A program made the translations under genes and the position numbers. The notes beneath the pieces were generated by a model, which ran no database searches, was not told the origin of the DNA, and saw only the letters and a list, made by a program, of their open reading frames with translations. This document shows positions 38,437 to 47,320 of a DNA stretch of 64,000 nt, piece by piece (position 1 is the stretch's first letter; the number at the start of each line of letters is the position of its first letter). This DNA is from Actinomadura sp. WMMA1423. Lineage in GTDB: Bacteria; Actinomycetota; Actinomycetes; Streptosporangiales; Streptosporangiaceae. The stretch covers positions 4,650,001-4,714,000 of the forward strand of contig NZ_CP041244.1 of the NCBI RefSeq assembly GCF_006547145.1, in the 5' to 3' direction.

Positions 38437-39735
38437 TCACCTCCACTCTATCTTGACACTGCCTAGATTGACATCACCGAGATCGCCCCTGCCCAGCTCG
38501 GCACCGCTCGGATGCGCGCCACTCGGATGCGCGCCGCTCGGATGCGCGCCGCTCGGATGGGCACCGCTCTGCGTCGCGCCGCGTGGGGCGACGTCGCTCG
38601 GCCGGGCGGCACCCGGATCGCTCTCGCGGTTCCGCGCGGGGTCCGGCGCGCCGGGCCATCCTCGGGGCGGGGCGCTGAGCCGGGAGGGCGGCACGGGAGG
38701 CGTCCCGTCCGGCCGGGACCGCGGCGCCGGCGGCGCGTGATGCGACGAGGAGCGCGGCCTGGGCGGCAGCACCGGCGGCAGTTCGCGCGGCTCGCCGTGG
38801 TCATCGGGGGCCCTGCCGCCGGACGTCCGGACGCGGGAGGCGAGCGCGGGCCGCCGCTCGTGGCGGGGGAACGCCAGCAGCGCCAGCAGGGCCAGCCCGA
38901 CGCCCGCGGCCCGGAGCCAGAACGGCCCCGCCTCGCGCGGCCACGGCTCCGCGTACAGGAGCGTGGCCGACAGCAGCAGGTGCGTCTTCGCGGTGACCGT
39001 GACGACGGTGACGATGACGGTGAGGCGGCAGCGCTGGAGGCCGATCGACAGCAGCCCGACGCCGAGCACGCCCGCGAGCAGGAACAGGTAGGGGTGCGGC
39101 GAGAGCGGCACCTCCGTCCCCCGGCCCGCGGCGAACATCATCGCCATGCCCTCGCCGAAGACCTCGGTGGCGCCGAGCAGGACGCCCGCGCCGAGCCCGT
39201 AGGCGATGCCCGTGAGCGGCCGCGCGTGCCGGCCTCCCACCGGCCGGTCGCGCAGGCTGAACATCCACAGGGGGAGGGCCAGCGAGGGCACGCAGACCAG
39301 GGCGGCCTTCCACAGGGGCAGCGAGGCGGCGGCCGCGCCGACGCGGTCCGGCGCCTCTGCGCCGTGGCCCGGCAGCACCGACAGCGCCGCGGTGACCATC
39401 GCGGCGACCGTGATGAGGACGGCGAGCCACTCGCGCGAGGTGGGCCGCTCGCCGAACCCGCTCATCCCGACGGCCAGCAGCAGGACGAGCCCGAGCCCGT
39501 AGGCCGGCAGCGTCGCCGCGACGGGCAGGGCGACCAGCGCGGTGGCCGAGAGTCCGAAGCCCGCCATCAGCACCAGGAGCCCGGCGAGCCAGCGCGGGCT
39601 CCGCACGAGTTGTCCGGCGGCGTGCAGGGGGTGCCGGCCCGAGAGCGGGCTCATCCGCCCCGCGGCCGTCTTGAAGAGGACGTAAGCGACGATGTAGACG
39701 GCCTGCGCTGCGCAGGCGAGGAAGACCGCGTGCAT
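38437..39735 (-). CDS. DMT-like (EamA-type) membrane transporter with repeat tail
   Basis: A 432-residue protein. The first 300 residues have about nine or ten helices in the DMT pattern (MHAVFLACAAQAVYIVAYVL, GLLVLMAGFGLSATALVALP, LAVLITVAAMVTAALSVLPG). The C-terminal 130 residues are hydrophilic, rich in Pro, Arg and Ser, and include four SGAHP repeats from a 15-bp DNA tandem repeat. The core probably exports a small metabolite; the tail is unusual for the family and likely disordered and cytoplasmic. Confidence 0.78.
   Translation of the reverse strand: MHAVFLACAAQAVYIVAYVLFKTAAGRMSPLSGRHPLHAAGQLVRSPRWLAGLLVLMAGFGLSATALVALPVAATLPAYGLGLVLLLAVGMSGFGERPTSREWLAVLITVAAMVTAALSVLPGHGAEAPDRVGAAAASLPLWKAALVCVPSLALPLWMFSLRDRPVGGRHARPLTGIAYGLGAGVLLGATEVFGEGMAMMFAAGRGTEVPLSPHPYLFLLAGVLGVGLLSIGLQRCRLTVIVTVVTVTAKTHLLLSATLLYAEPWPREAGPFWLRAAGVGLALLALLAFPRHERRPALASRVRTSGGRAPDDHGEPRELPPVLPPRPRSSSHHAPPAPRSRPDGTPPVPPSRLSAPPRGWPGAPDPARNRESDPGAARPSDVAPRGATQSGAHPSGAHPSGAHPSGAHPSGAELGRGDLGDVNLGSVKIEWR
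38507..38566. repeat. 15-bp in-frame tandem repeat (four copies)
   Basis: Four units of CTCGGATGCGCGCCG (the last with two changes) run from 38507 to 38566 and encode SGAHP units in the tail of the DMT-like transporter. Confidence 0.9.
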
Positions 39736-39983
39736 GGGCGAACCTCCAGGGGTGGATCCTCAGGCTGACATGGGGGAGGCGCCCGGTGATCCTCCCTGGA
39801 GGACGGAGAAGTTCCGGGTTTTGTACGCCCAGGTGAGTAGTGCCCAACGCGACGGAGATGTTTTTCGGGATGTGGGGCTGGAGCGGTGACTCCTGCCGTA
39901 GGCTCCGCCACCTAAGGTCGCCTGTCCCGGAGAGGCCAAGATCGATGTGTCCATTGCGTTGCCCGGTCACTAAGCGCAGGTGA

Positions 39984-40430
39984 ATGATTGCTGTGCGCTT
40001 CCTTAACCGAGTTGGTGATGCAGTGACCGAGGGGATGGAACGGCTCGGTGAACCGATCGGCTTCACCGGGGAGGGCGACGGCGGCCGGCGGGCCCGCCGC
40101 GCCGTCCGCGAGCGCGCCGCGAAGGTCCTCGCGGACGAGGCGCTCCTCGACGACGTCGAGCTGATGACCGCCGAGGGCGTCGCCAACGCCATCCTGCACG
40201 GCTCCGGGCTCATCGGCGTGACGATCGCGACCGACGGCAGGCGGCTCCGCGTCGAGGTGTCCGACGACGGCCCCGCCCTGGCCGACCCCGACGAGCCGCC
40301 CCGCCTCGACCACGGCCGCGGCCTCACCGTCATCGACGCGCTCGCCGACGAGTGGGCCCTGGAGCAGTCCCCTCGCCGCACCCGCCTCTGGTTCGTCATC
40401 GACGCCCGCCGCCCCGCCGCCGACGTATGA
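39984..40430 (+). CDS. HATPase_c_2 anti-sigma-like ATP-binding protein
   Basis: A 148-residue domain of the RsbW/SpoIIAB group. The N-box is LMTAEGVANAILHG (the Asn is followed by AILHG, as in the family), and the G1 and lid regions are VSDDGPALADP and DHGRGLTVIDAL. A preceding segment (GFTGEGDGGRRARRAVRERA) is usual for actinobacterial copies. No sigma or anti-anti-sigma gene is adjacent. It is divergent from the DMT-like transporter. Confidence 0.85.
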   Translation: MIAVRFLNRVGDAVTEGMERLGEPIGFTGEGDGGRRARRAVRERAAKVLADEALLDDVELMTAEGVANAILHGSGLIGVTIATDGRRLRVEVSDDGPALADPDEPPRLDHGRGLTVIDALADEWALEQSPRRTRLWFVIDARRPAADV

Positions 40431-40572
40431 CCCGCCTCGCGCCCTGACCCCCGCCCCGTCCGCCACCGAGGTGACCTCGCAAGGTGACTTCTGCCGCCGT
40501 CCGCGCGCCCACCGGCTGACACGTGACGCAGTACGGGCGGTGGTGGGGGTGTGGGTTGGCTGGTCTTGGGCG

Positions 40573-42228
40573 TCAGGGGTGGAGGGCTCGGCGGAGGACC
40601 TTGCCGGTGGGGTTGCGGGGTAGGGCGTCCAGGAAGTGGACGTCGCGCGGTACCGCGAAGCGGGCCAGGTGGTCGCGGACGTGGGCGCGGACGGCGTCGG
40701 CGTCCAGGGTCTCGCCCTCGCGCAGCACGACGTAGGCGGCGGCGCGCTGCCCGAACTCCTCGTCCGGGACGCCGACCACCGCGACCTCCCGCACCTGCGG
40801 CAGCTTCTCCAGGACCTCCTCGATCGCGCCGGGGAAGACGTTCTCCCCACCCGAGACGATCATGTCGTCGTCGCGGCCGTGCACGAACAGGCGGCCCGCC
40901 TCGTCGAGGTGGCCGAGGTCGCCGAGGCTCATCAGGCCGTCCCGCATCTCCTTGGTGCCGCCGCCGGTGTAGCCGGCGAACAGCAGCTCGTTCGCGGCGA
41001 AGATCCGTCCCGTGGTGCCGGGCGGGACGGGGTCGCCCGCCTCGTCCAGGATCGCGACCCGCGTCCCCGGCGGCGGCGTGCCGGCGGTGTCGGGGCGGGC
41101 GCGCAGGTCGGCGGGCGTGGCGACGGTCACCCAGGACGCCTCCGTCGACCCGTAGAGGTTGTAGAGGACGTCTCCGAACTCGTCCATGAAAGCGGTGGCG
41201 AGCGTCGCGGGCAGCGCGGAGCCGCTGACCGCCGCGATCCGCAGCGAGGACGTGTCGTGCTCGCTGCGGGCTGCCTCCGGAACGTCGAGGACGCGTTGCA
41301 ACATCACCGGGACGGCGACCAGCGCGGTCGTGCGGGTGAGGTCGATCGTGCGGAGCGTCTGCTCCGGGTCGAACCGGGCCCGCAGGACGATCGTGGCGCG
41401 CAGCGAGATGGCGACCTGGAGCATCGCGTAGCCCCAGGTGTGGAACAGCGGCGCCTCGATGAACATCCGCTCGTGCACCCGGTAGGGGATGCGGGACAGG
41501 ATCGACGTCAGCGGCGACAGCCCCGGACGCGAGTGCCGGTCGGCGCCCTTGGGGAGGCCGGTCGTGCCGGAGCTGAGCACGATCGTCCGGCCCGCCCTGG
41601 GCGGGGGCCCGATCGGGGCGGCGGGCGCGGTGACGATGAGGTTCTCCAGCTCGGAGGCCGTCCCACCGGCGGTGATGACGCGCACGGTCTTCGGGACCGC
41701 CGCGATGAAGCCGGTGAACTCCGCGTCGGCGATCACCACGTCGGTCTCATGCTGCCGCAGCACCGCCGCGAGCTGCTCGGTGCTCATGCCGGTGTTCAGC
41801 AGGACGAGGTCGGAGCCGCGCTTGCTGCACGCGACGAGCGCCTCCACCATGCCGCGGTGGTTGCGGCACAGGACGGCGACGCGGGGGGCCGCCCCGGACG
41901 CGGAGTCATCGAGGGCGGCGGCGAGCCGGTCGGTGCGGGCGTCGACCTCGCCGTAGGTCAGCTCCCCGGCGTCGTCGACGATCGCGACGGCGCCGGGGTC
42001 GCGGGCGGCGGCGGAGGCGAGCGTCCCGCCGAGCAGGGTGCCCCAGCGGCGCAGGGCACCGAGCTGGCGGGCGACCTTCAGCGGCGGCCCGGGGCGCCAC
42101 AGCCCGCTGCGGGCGAACATGCCGCCCGCCCGCGCGGCCGAGACCACCCGCGAGACCGGCGCGGCCCGCGGGACCGGCGCCGTGCCGGGCGACACCGTGC
42201 GGCGTCCGAGCTCCGATGGTCCGCTCAT
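40573..42228 (-). CDS. Acyl-CoA synthetase / AMP-forming ligase (FadD-like)
   Basis: A 551-residue class I adenylate-forming enzyme. Motif A3 is IVLSSGTTGLPKGADR, A5 is YGSTEASW, A7 is GDLGHLDEAGRLFVHGRDDD, and the hinge and catalytic Lys are in LPRNPTGKVLRR at the C-terminus. The N-terminal extension (residues 1-75) is typical of the FadD12-like branch. It activates a carboxylic acid, most likely a fatty acid, to the acyl-CoA. It is transcribed in the same direction as the MFS gene, 97 bp downstream of its stop, with two palindromes between them. Confidence 0.9.
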   Translation of the reverse strand: MSGPSELGRRTVSPGTAPVPRAAPVSRVVSAARAGGMFARSGLWRPGPPLKVARQLGALRRWGTLLGGTLASAAARDPGAVAIVDDAGELTYGEVDARTDRLAAALDDSASGAAPRVAVLCRNHRGMVEALVACSKRGSDLVLLNTGMSTEQLAAVLRQHETDVVIADAEFTGFIAAVPKTVRVITAGGTASELENLIVTAPAAPIGPPPRAGRTIVLSSGTTGLPKGADRHSRPGLSPLTSILSRIPYRVHERMFIEAPLFHTWGYAMLQVAISLRATIVLRARFDPEQTLRTIDLTRTTALVAVPVMLQRVLDVPEAARSEHDTSSLRIAAVSGSALPATLATAFMDEFGDVLYNLYGSTEASWVTVATPADLRARPDTAGTPPPGTRVAILDEAGDPVPPGTTGRIFAANELLFAGYTGGGTKEMRDGLMSLGDLGHLDEAGRLFVHGRDDDMIVSGGENVFPGAIEEVLEKLPQVREVAVVGVPDEEFGQRAAAYVVLREGETLDADAVRAHVRDHLARFAVPRDVHFLDALPRNPTGKVLRRALHP

Positions 42229-42264
42229 CTGCCGCCTCCGGGGTACGGGGTTCGGATAGACCGA

Positions 42265-42276
42265 CCGTACGTACGG
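42265..42276 (-). promoter_or_regulatory. 12-bp perfect palindrome upstream of the ligase
   Basis: CCGTACGTACGG lies 37 bp before the acyl-CoA synthetase start. It is fully self-complementary and a good candidate for a TetR-type operator. Confidence 0.5.
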
Positions 42277-42322
42277 AGCTCTCCGTCTTCTCCTGAGTTG
42301 ACCCAGCTCTTCGGCCGGGCTT

Positions 42323-42340
42323 TTGTCAGGAACCTGACAA
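42323..42340. promoter_or_regulatory. Palindrome overlapping the MFS stop codon
   Basis: TTGTCAGGAACCTGACAA: 8-bp arms around a 2-bp centre, covering the stop codon of the MFS gene. The loop is too short for a terminator, so a protein-binding site is more likely. Confidence 0.45.
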
Positions 42341-43942
42341 TGCGCGGCCCTCCGCGGCGGCCACGGGGACGTCCCGCTCCGCCGGTCGCGGCGGGTCCGC
42401 GAGGTCGAGGCTGTCGCGCAGGGTCACGGGCTTGAGGAACGCCGCCGCGACGATGCCGACGACCGCGATGCCCGCCGAGATCAGGAAGATGTGGCCGGTA
42501 GCGTCGCCGTAGGCGGCCCGGACGACCTCCTGGACGGGCGCGGGCAGCGCGGCGATGTCGAGCGTGCCGGCGTCGCCGCCGCCCGAGCCCGGGTTCACCC
42601 CGAGCCCGCGCAGCCCGTCGGCGATCCGGTCCGCGACCTGGTTGGCCAGGACCGCGCCGAGCACCGAGACGCCGACCGTCCCGCCGAGGGACCGGAAGAA
42701 CGTGACGGTCCCGCTCGCGGCGCCGATCTCGTGCAGGCGCACCGAGTTCTGCACGACGAGGACGAGGTTCTGCATCGTCATGCCGACCCCGGCGCCGACC
42801 AGGAACATCGCGGCGCCGATGAAGACGAGCGAGGTCTGGTGGTCGATGGTGGCCAGCAGGCCGAACCCGGCGGTCAGCACGACCGTCCCGGCGAGGATGT
42901 AGGGCTTCACCTTGCCGGTCCTGCTGGCGAGGCGCCCGGCCACGGTGGACGCCCCGAACACGCCGAGCATCATCGGGAAGGTGAGCAGGCCCGCCTTGGT
43001 CGGGCTGTAGCCGCGCCCGATCTGGAAGTACTGGCCGAGGAAGACGGCGCCGCCGAACATCGCCATGCCGACGGCGAGGCTGGCCGTGATCGCGAGCGCG
43101 GTGTTGCGGCGCGCCACGATGTCCAGCGGGACGATCGGCTCCGCCGCGCGGGCCTCGACCAGCACCGCGACCGCGAGCAGCACGACGCCGGAGCCGGCCA
43201 TCGCGGCTGTCTGCCATGACAGCCAGGCGAAGTTCTCGCCGACGAACGTGACCCAGATCAGCAGCACGCTGACCCCCGCCGCGATCAGCGTCGCGCCCAG
43301 GTAGTCGATCCTGACGTCCGGCCGCCGGACGTGCGGGATCCGCAGGGTCTTCTGCAGCAGCGCGAAGGCCACGACCGCGAACGGCACGCCGATGAAGAAG
43401 CACCAGCGCCAGCCGAGCGCGGAGTCGACGATGAGCCCGCCGAGCAGCGGCCCGCTGACCGTGGCGACGGCCATCACGCCGCCCAGGTAGCCGTAGTAGC
43501 GGCCGCGGTCCCGGGGGCTGATCATCGCCGCCATGATGATCTGGACGAGGATCTGGAGCGCGCCGACGCCGAGGCCCTGCACCGCGCGGAACGCGATGAG
43601 CTGCGCGGTGCTCTGCGCGAATCCCGACGCCACCGACGCCAGGACGAAGATGGTGACGCCCGCCTGGAGCAGCACCTTCTTGTCGTAGAGGTCGGCCAGC
43701 TTGCCCCAGATCGGGGTGCTGGCGGTGGAGACCAGCAGCGTCGCCGTGACGACCCACGTGTACTGCGACTGGCTGCCCCTGAGCGCACCGATGATCTGCG
43801 GCAGGGCGGTGGACACGACGGTGCTGCTCAGCATCGCCACGAACAGCACCAGCAGCAGGCCGCTGAGCGCTTCGAGGATCTGGCGGTGCGACATCGGAGC
43901 CGGCCTCGCTGGGGCCTGCTCGGTCAAGGCCTGATCACTCAA
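42326..43942 (-). CDS. MFS drug exporter (EmrB/QacA, 14 helices)
   Basis: A 538-residue transporter. Motif A is GKLADLYDKKVLL, motif C lies in GGVMAVATVSGPLLGGLIVD, and LFVAMLSSTVVSTALPQIIG in helix 1 is the DHA2-like D1 motif. Fourteen hydrophobic segments and a hydrophilic insert (DGLRGLGVNPGSGGGDAGT) near helix 13/14 are visible. I selected TTG 43942 because GGAGG is eight bases upstream; an ATG at 43993 would add 17 poorly conserved residues. It is divergent from a TetR gene with an operator-like repeat between, the standard layout of a repressed efflux gene. Confidence 0.92.
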   Translation of the reverse strand: MSDQALTEQAPARPAPMSHRQILEALSGLLLVLFVAMLSSTVVSTALPQIIGALRGSQSQYTWVVTATLLVSTASTPIWGKLADLYDKKVLLQAGVTIFVLASVASGFAQSTAQLIAFRAVQGLGVGALQILVQIIMAAMISPRDRGRYYGYLGGVMAVATVSGPLLGGLIVDSALGWRWCFFIGVPFAVVAFALLQKTLRIPHVRRPDVRIDYLGATLIAAGVSVLLIWVTFVGENFAWLSWQTAAMAGSGVVLLAVAVLVEARAAEPIVPLDIVARRNTALAITASLAVGMAMFGGAVFLGQYFQIGRGYSPTKAGLLTFPMMLGVFGASTVAGRLASRTGKVKPYILAGTVVLTAGFGLLATIDHQTSLVFIGAAMFLVGAGVGMTMQNLVLVVQNSVRLHEIGAASGTVTFFRSLGGTVGVSVLGAVLANQVADRIADGLRGLGVNPGSGGGDAGTLDIAALPAPVQEVVRAAYGDATGHIFLISAGIAVVGIVAAAFLKPVTLRDSLDLADPPRPAERDVPVAAAEGRALSGS

Positions 43943-44016
43943 GGAATCGCCTCCGGGTGAGGTCTGTGTGTGCGGTGGGAACGAGGTGACCAACCCTCGC
44001 GGCGACCCGCTTTATT

Positions 44017-44042
44017 CCCACTGCGCAAATTTTCGCGGTGGG
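44017..44042. promoter_or_regulatory. Operator-like inverted repeat between MFS and TetR
   Basis: CCCACTGCG (44017-44025), CAAATTTT, CGCGGTGGG (44034-44042): one mismatch between arms. It lies in the only AT-rich spot between the divergent genes and just upstream of a TAGGCT -10 for tetR. Confidence 0.6.
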
Positions 44043-44072
44043 CATGTTTTTGCCCGCTAGGCTGGGGCGACC

Positions 44073-44657
44073 ATGGAGACCACCGGCGGGCTGCGCGAGC
44101 GCAAGAAGGAGGCGACGCGCCGCGCCCTGCACGAGGCCGCGGTACGCCTTGCCGTCGAGCACGGCTTCGACGGGGTCACCGTCGAGGCCATCGCCGACGC
44201 GGCGGGCGTCTCCCGGCGCACCTTCTCCAACTACTTCGCCGGCAAGGAGGACGCGCTCCTCTACGGCGACGAGCAGCGGATGCGCGACATCCTGGAGACG
44301 TTCGCGTCCCGCCCGCCGGACGAGTCGTCCTGGACGGCGCTGCGGGCCTCGATGAACGTCCTGCACGCGGAGGCCGGCGAGCTCGACCCCCGCTGGGCCG
44401 CCCAGACGCGCCTCGCCCGCAAGCACCCGTCCGTCCTCGGCCGGCAGCTCGCCCACTACGCCGAGTTCGAACGCTCCCTCGCCGACCTCATCGCGGCCCG
44501 GGACGGCCTGCCCCCGCTGCGCGCCCGGGTCATGGCCGGCGCGTTCATGACCGCGCTGCGCATCGCGTCCCAGACCTGGATCGAGGAGCAGCCCGTCCGC
44601 TCCCTCGCGGAGGTCGCGGGTGAGACCCTCACCGAGATGGCCCGCGAGTTCCACTGA
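44073..44657 (+). CDS. TetR-family repressor
   Basis: A 194-residue regulator with the typical HTH (HGFDGVTVEAIADAAGVSRR then TFSNYFAGKEDALLYGD). The C-terminal ligand domain is helical and ends in AEVAGETLTEMAREF. TAGGCT is placed nine bases before ATG 44073. The gene is divergent from the DHA2 exporter and should repress it and itself from the inverted repeat in between. Members of this type often respond to the exported drug. Confidence 0.93.
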   Translation: METTGGLRERKKEATRRALHEAAVRLAVEHGFDGVTVEAIADAAGVSRRTFSNYFAGKEDALLYGDEQRMRDILETFASRPPDESSWTALRASMNVLHAEAGELDPRWAAQTRLARKHPSVLGRQLAHYAEFERSLADLIAARDGLPPLRARVMAGAFMTALRIASQTWIEEQPVRSLAEVAGETLTEMAREFH

Positions 44658-44705
44658 GCCCGACGGCGCGCTGAACGGCCGCCATGGATCCCGGGCGCCG
44701 GCGCG

Positions 44706-46439
44706 TCAGGGACGAGGGATGTTGCGCAGGTTGCTGCGGGCCAGGTCGAGCATCTTGCCGACGCCGCCGGTGAGGACGGTCTTCCCGGCCGACAGCGCGA
44801 ACCCCTTGACCTGCTGCGGCGTGATGTGCGGCGGGATGGACAGGGCGTTCGGGTCGGTGACGACGTCCACCAGGTACGGGCCGGGGGCGGCGAGCGCGCG
44901 CTCCATCACGGTGCGGACGTCGGCCGGGCGCTCCACCCGCGCCGACTCGATGCCCATCGCCTGTGCGATCGCGGCGTAGTCGACGGGCTCGTGGTCGGTC
45001 TCGAAGGCGGGCAGGCCGTCCACCATCATCTCCAGGCGCACCATGCCGAGCGCCGCGTTGTCGAACAGGATGATCTTCACCGGGACGCGGTGCAGCTTCA
45101 CCGTGAGCAGTTCGCCGAGCAGCATGCCGAGGCCGCCGTCGCCGGAGATGGAGACGACCTGGCGTCCTGGCGCGCCGAACTGGGCGCCGATGGCGTGCGG
45201 GAGCGCGTTGGCCATGGAGCCGTGGACGAACGAGCCCATCACTCGGCGCCGCCCGTTGGGGGTGATGTAGCGGGCGGCCCAGACGTTGCACATCCCGGTG
45301 TCCACGGTGAAGATCGCGTCGTCGGCGGCGAGGTCGTCCAGGACGCCCGCGACGTATTCGGGATGGATCGGGATGTGCCGGTCGATGTCGCGGGTGTAGG
45401 CGGAGACGACGCTCTCCAGCGCCCGCGTGTGCCGGTGCAGCATCTCGTCGAGGTAGGACTGGTCGCGCTTCTGCTCGACCCTGTCCAGGACGAGCCGGAT
45501 CGTCTCCCCCACGTCCCCGTGCACCGCGAGGTCGAGCGGGGTACGGCGGCCCAGCCTGGACGCGTCGTCGTCCACCTGGATCGTGTTCTTGCCCGGCAGG
45601 AACGGGTCGTAGGGGAAGTCGGTCCCCAGCAGGAGGACGAGATCGGCCTCCTGCATCGCCTCGTAGCAGGCGCCGTAGCCGAGCAGACCGCTCATGCCCA
45701 CGTCGAAGGGGTTGTCGTACTGGATCCACTCCTTGCCGCGCAGCGCGTGGCCGACCGGGGACAGCAGCCGGTGCGCCAGCTCGATCACCTCGGCGTGCGC
45801 GTCCCGGACGCCCGAGCCGCAGAACAGCATCACCTTCCGCGCCCGGTTCAGCGCGCCGGCGAGCTGGTCCACCTGGTCGGCCGGCGGCCGGACGATCCCC
45901 TTGCGGACGAGGAAGTCGTGCTCGCCCGTGGGGGCGGCGGTCTCCCTGCCCGCGACGTCCCCCGGAAGCGTCAGCACGGAGACGCCGCCGAGCCCGATCG
46001 CGTGCTGGATCGCCGTCCGCAGGATGCGCGGCATCTGCTCCGGGGTGACGATCGGCTCGCAGAAGTGGCTGCAGTCGACGAACAGCCGCTCGGGGTGCGT
46101 CTCCTGGAAGTACCCGCTGCCGATCTGCACGCTCGGGATCTGCGACGCCAGCGCGAGGACCGGCGCGCCCGACCGGTGCGCGTCGTAGAGGCCCTGGACG
46201 AGGTGGGTGTTGCCGGGACCGCAGCTGCCCGCGCACACCGCGAGCCTCCCCGTCGTCTGCGCCTCGGCCGCCGCCGCGAACGCGCCCGCCTCCTCGTTGC
46301 GGACGTGCACCCATTCGATGCCGCGCGTGCGGCGCACGGCGTCCACGACCGGGTTGAGGCTGTCGCCCACCACCCCGTAGATCCGCCGGACACCGGCCTG
46401 CCGCAGCACCTCGATGAACTGGTCGGCGACGGTCGCCAT
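44706..46439 (-). CDS. poxB: Thiamine-diphosphate enzyme, pyruvate oxidase/PoxB-like
   Basis: A 577-residue enzyme of the POX/AHAS fold, with GGGGGAGAGG before ATG 46439. The PYR domain has the activating Glu in VHVRNEEAGAFAAAAEA, the middle FAD/Rossmann domain has LLLGTDFPYDPFLPGKNTIQ and DDDASRLGRRTPLDLAVHGD, and the PP domain has the ThDP motif GDGGLGMLLGEL ... FDNAALG. The C-terminal end lacks the long membrane-binding helix of E. coli PoxB in recognisable form. It is predicted to convert pyruvate to acetate and CO2, passing electrons to quinones, but other ThDP reactions are possible. Confidence 0.87.
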   Translation of the reverse strand: MATVADQFIEVLRQAGVRRIYGVVGDSLNPVVDAVRRTRGIEWVHVRNEEAGAFAAAAEAQTTGRLAVCAGSCGPGNTHLVQGLYDAHRSGAPVLALASQIPSVQIGSGYFQETHPERLFVDCSHFCEPIVTPEQMPRILRTAIQHAIGLGGVSVLTLPGDVAGRETAAPTGEHDFLVRKGIVRPPADQVDQLAGALNRARKVMLFCGSGVRDAHAEVIELAHRLLSPVGHALRGKEWIQYDNPFDVGMSGLLGYGACYEAMQEADLVLLLGTDFPYDPFLPGKNTIQVDDDASRLGRRTPLDLAVHGDVGETIRLVLDRVEQKRDQSYLDEMLHRHTRALESVVSAYTRDIDRHIPIHPEYVAGVLDDLAADDAIFTVDTGMCNVWAARYITPNGRRRVMGSFVHGSMANALPHAIGAQFGAPGRQVVSISGDGGLGMLLGELLTVKLHRVPVKIILFDNAALGMVRLEMMVDGLPAFETDHEPVDYAAIAQAMGIESARVERPADVRTVMERALAAPGPYLVDVVTDPNALSIPPHITPQQVKGFALSAGKTVLTGGVGKMLDLARSNLRNIPRP

Positions 46440-46583
46440 TCGCCTCTCCCCCGCTGGGTCCCCCGCTTTCGCCCCTCCCGCCTGCAATGCCCGATGCCTC
46501 GCGCCTGACACCGAACCCCGCCCAGCACCGGCGCGGGACCGACGCGGGGTTACGGCTGACACCCGCGGCCCGCGGGGGTTAAA

Positions 46584-46601
46584 TAGTCAATCCATAAACT
46601 A
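46584..46601 (+). promoter_or_regulatory. Putative MarR operator, copy 1
   Basis: TAGTCAATCCATAAACTA overlaps the -10 (TAAACT) of the MarR gene. A related element TAGTAAATGTGTAAATCA precedes hmgA at 47287. Confidence 0.5.
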
Positions 46602-46606
46602 GATCG

Positions 46607-47218
46607 GTGAGCGCCGAGGGACGGGTGCGGACGCATGAGCACAGGCGCGGACGGATGAGCGCGGATGGAACGGGCACCGGCGGGACGGGCACCGGCGACG
46701 CGGCGGAGCTGGACTTCTGGTCGTTCGTCGAGCTCGCGGGGCGGCGGCTCTCGGAGGAGTTCGGGTTCCGGCATCGGTCGGCGACACGGCTGCTGCTGAC
46801 GCTGAACCGCGCCTCGGCGATCGTCACCTACGACCTGGAGTCCACGGTGCACCGGCCGCGCGGCCACTCCTGGTCGGCGTTCCGGCTGCTGTTCGTGACC
46901 TGGCTCGCCGGGCCGCTGGAGCCCGGCCGGGCCGCCACGCTGGCCGGGATGAGCAGGGCCGCGGTGTCCAACCTCTCCAAGACGCTCGTCGCGGACGGGA
47001 TGCTGGCGCGCACCCCGGGCGAGCGGGACGGCCGGTCTGTGATCCTGTCGCTGACCGAGCGCGGGCACGACGCGATGCTGGAGATCTTCGCCGCCCAGAA
47101 CGAGCGCGAGCGGCAGTGGGCGGACGTGCTGACCGAGACCGAGCAGCGGATGCTCGTCATGCTGCTGGACAAGCTCATCGCGGGACGCGGCTCGTTCGAC
47201 GTCCGCGAGCGGAGCTGA
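46607..47218 (+). CDS. MarR-family regulator of the homogentisate operon
   Basis: A 203-residue protein with a leaderless start (TAAACT, six bases, GTG 46607); ATG 46655 is an alternative. The winged helix is GHSWSAFRLLFVTWLAGPLE, RAATLAGMSRAAVSNLSKTL and LARTPGERDGRSVILSLTERG. It stands immediately upstream of hmgA in the same direction, about 100 bp apart, and a similar operator motif lies before both genes, so it is the likely regulator of homogentisate degradation. Confidence 0.88.
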   Translation: MSAEGRVRTHEHRRGRMSADGTGTGGTGTGDAAELDFWSFVELAGRRLSEEFGFRHRSATRLLLTLNRASAIVTYDLESTVHRPRGHSWSAFRLLFVTWLAGPLEPGRAATLAGMSRAAVSNLSKTLVADGMLARTPGERDGRSVILSLTERGHDAMLEIFAAQNERERQWADVLTETEQRMLVMLLDKLIAGRGSFDVRERS

Positions 47219-47286
47219 GGCCGGGGCCCGCGTCCGGATTAGGGCCTTCCCCTCGGAGGGAGAACAGGCTTAGAGTCGACAGAAAG

Positions 47287-47304
47287 TAGTAAATGTGTAA
47301 ATCA
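47287..47304 (+). promoter_or_regulatory. Putative MarR operator, copy 2
   Basis: TAGTAAATGTGTAAATCA lies 16 bp before the hmgA start and shares 12 of 18 positions with copy 1 (46584), including TAGT, AAT and TAAA. Confidence 0.5.
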
Positions 47305-47320
47305 TCGGAGGCGATGGACC

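Noticed and set aside
38801..40522. A 573-codon frame opposite the ATPase and overlapping the DMT-like gene
   Set aside because: No motif, shadow composition, and it contradicts two credible genes.
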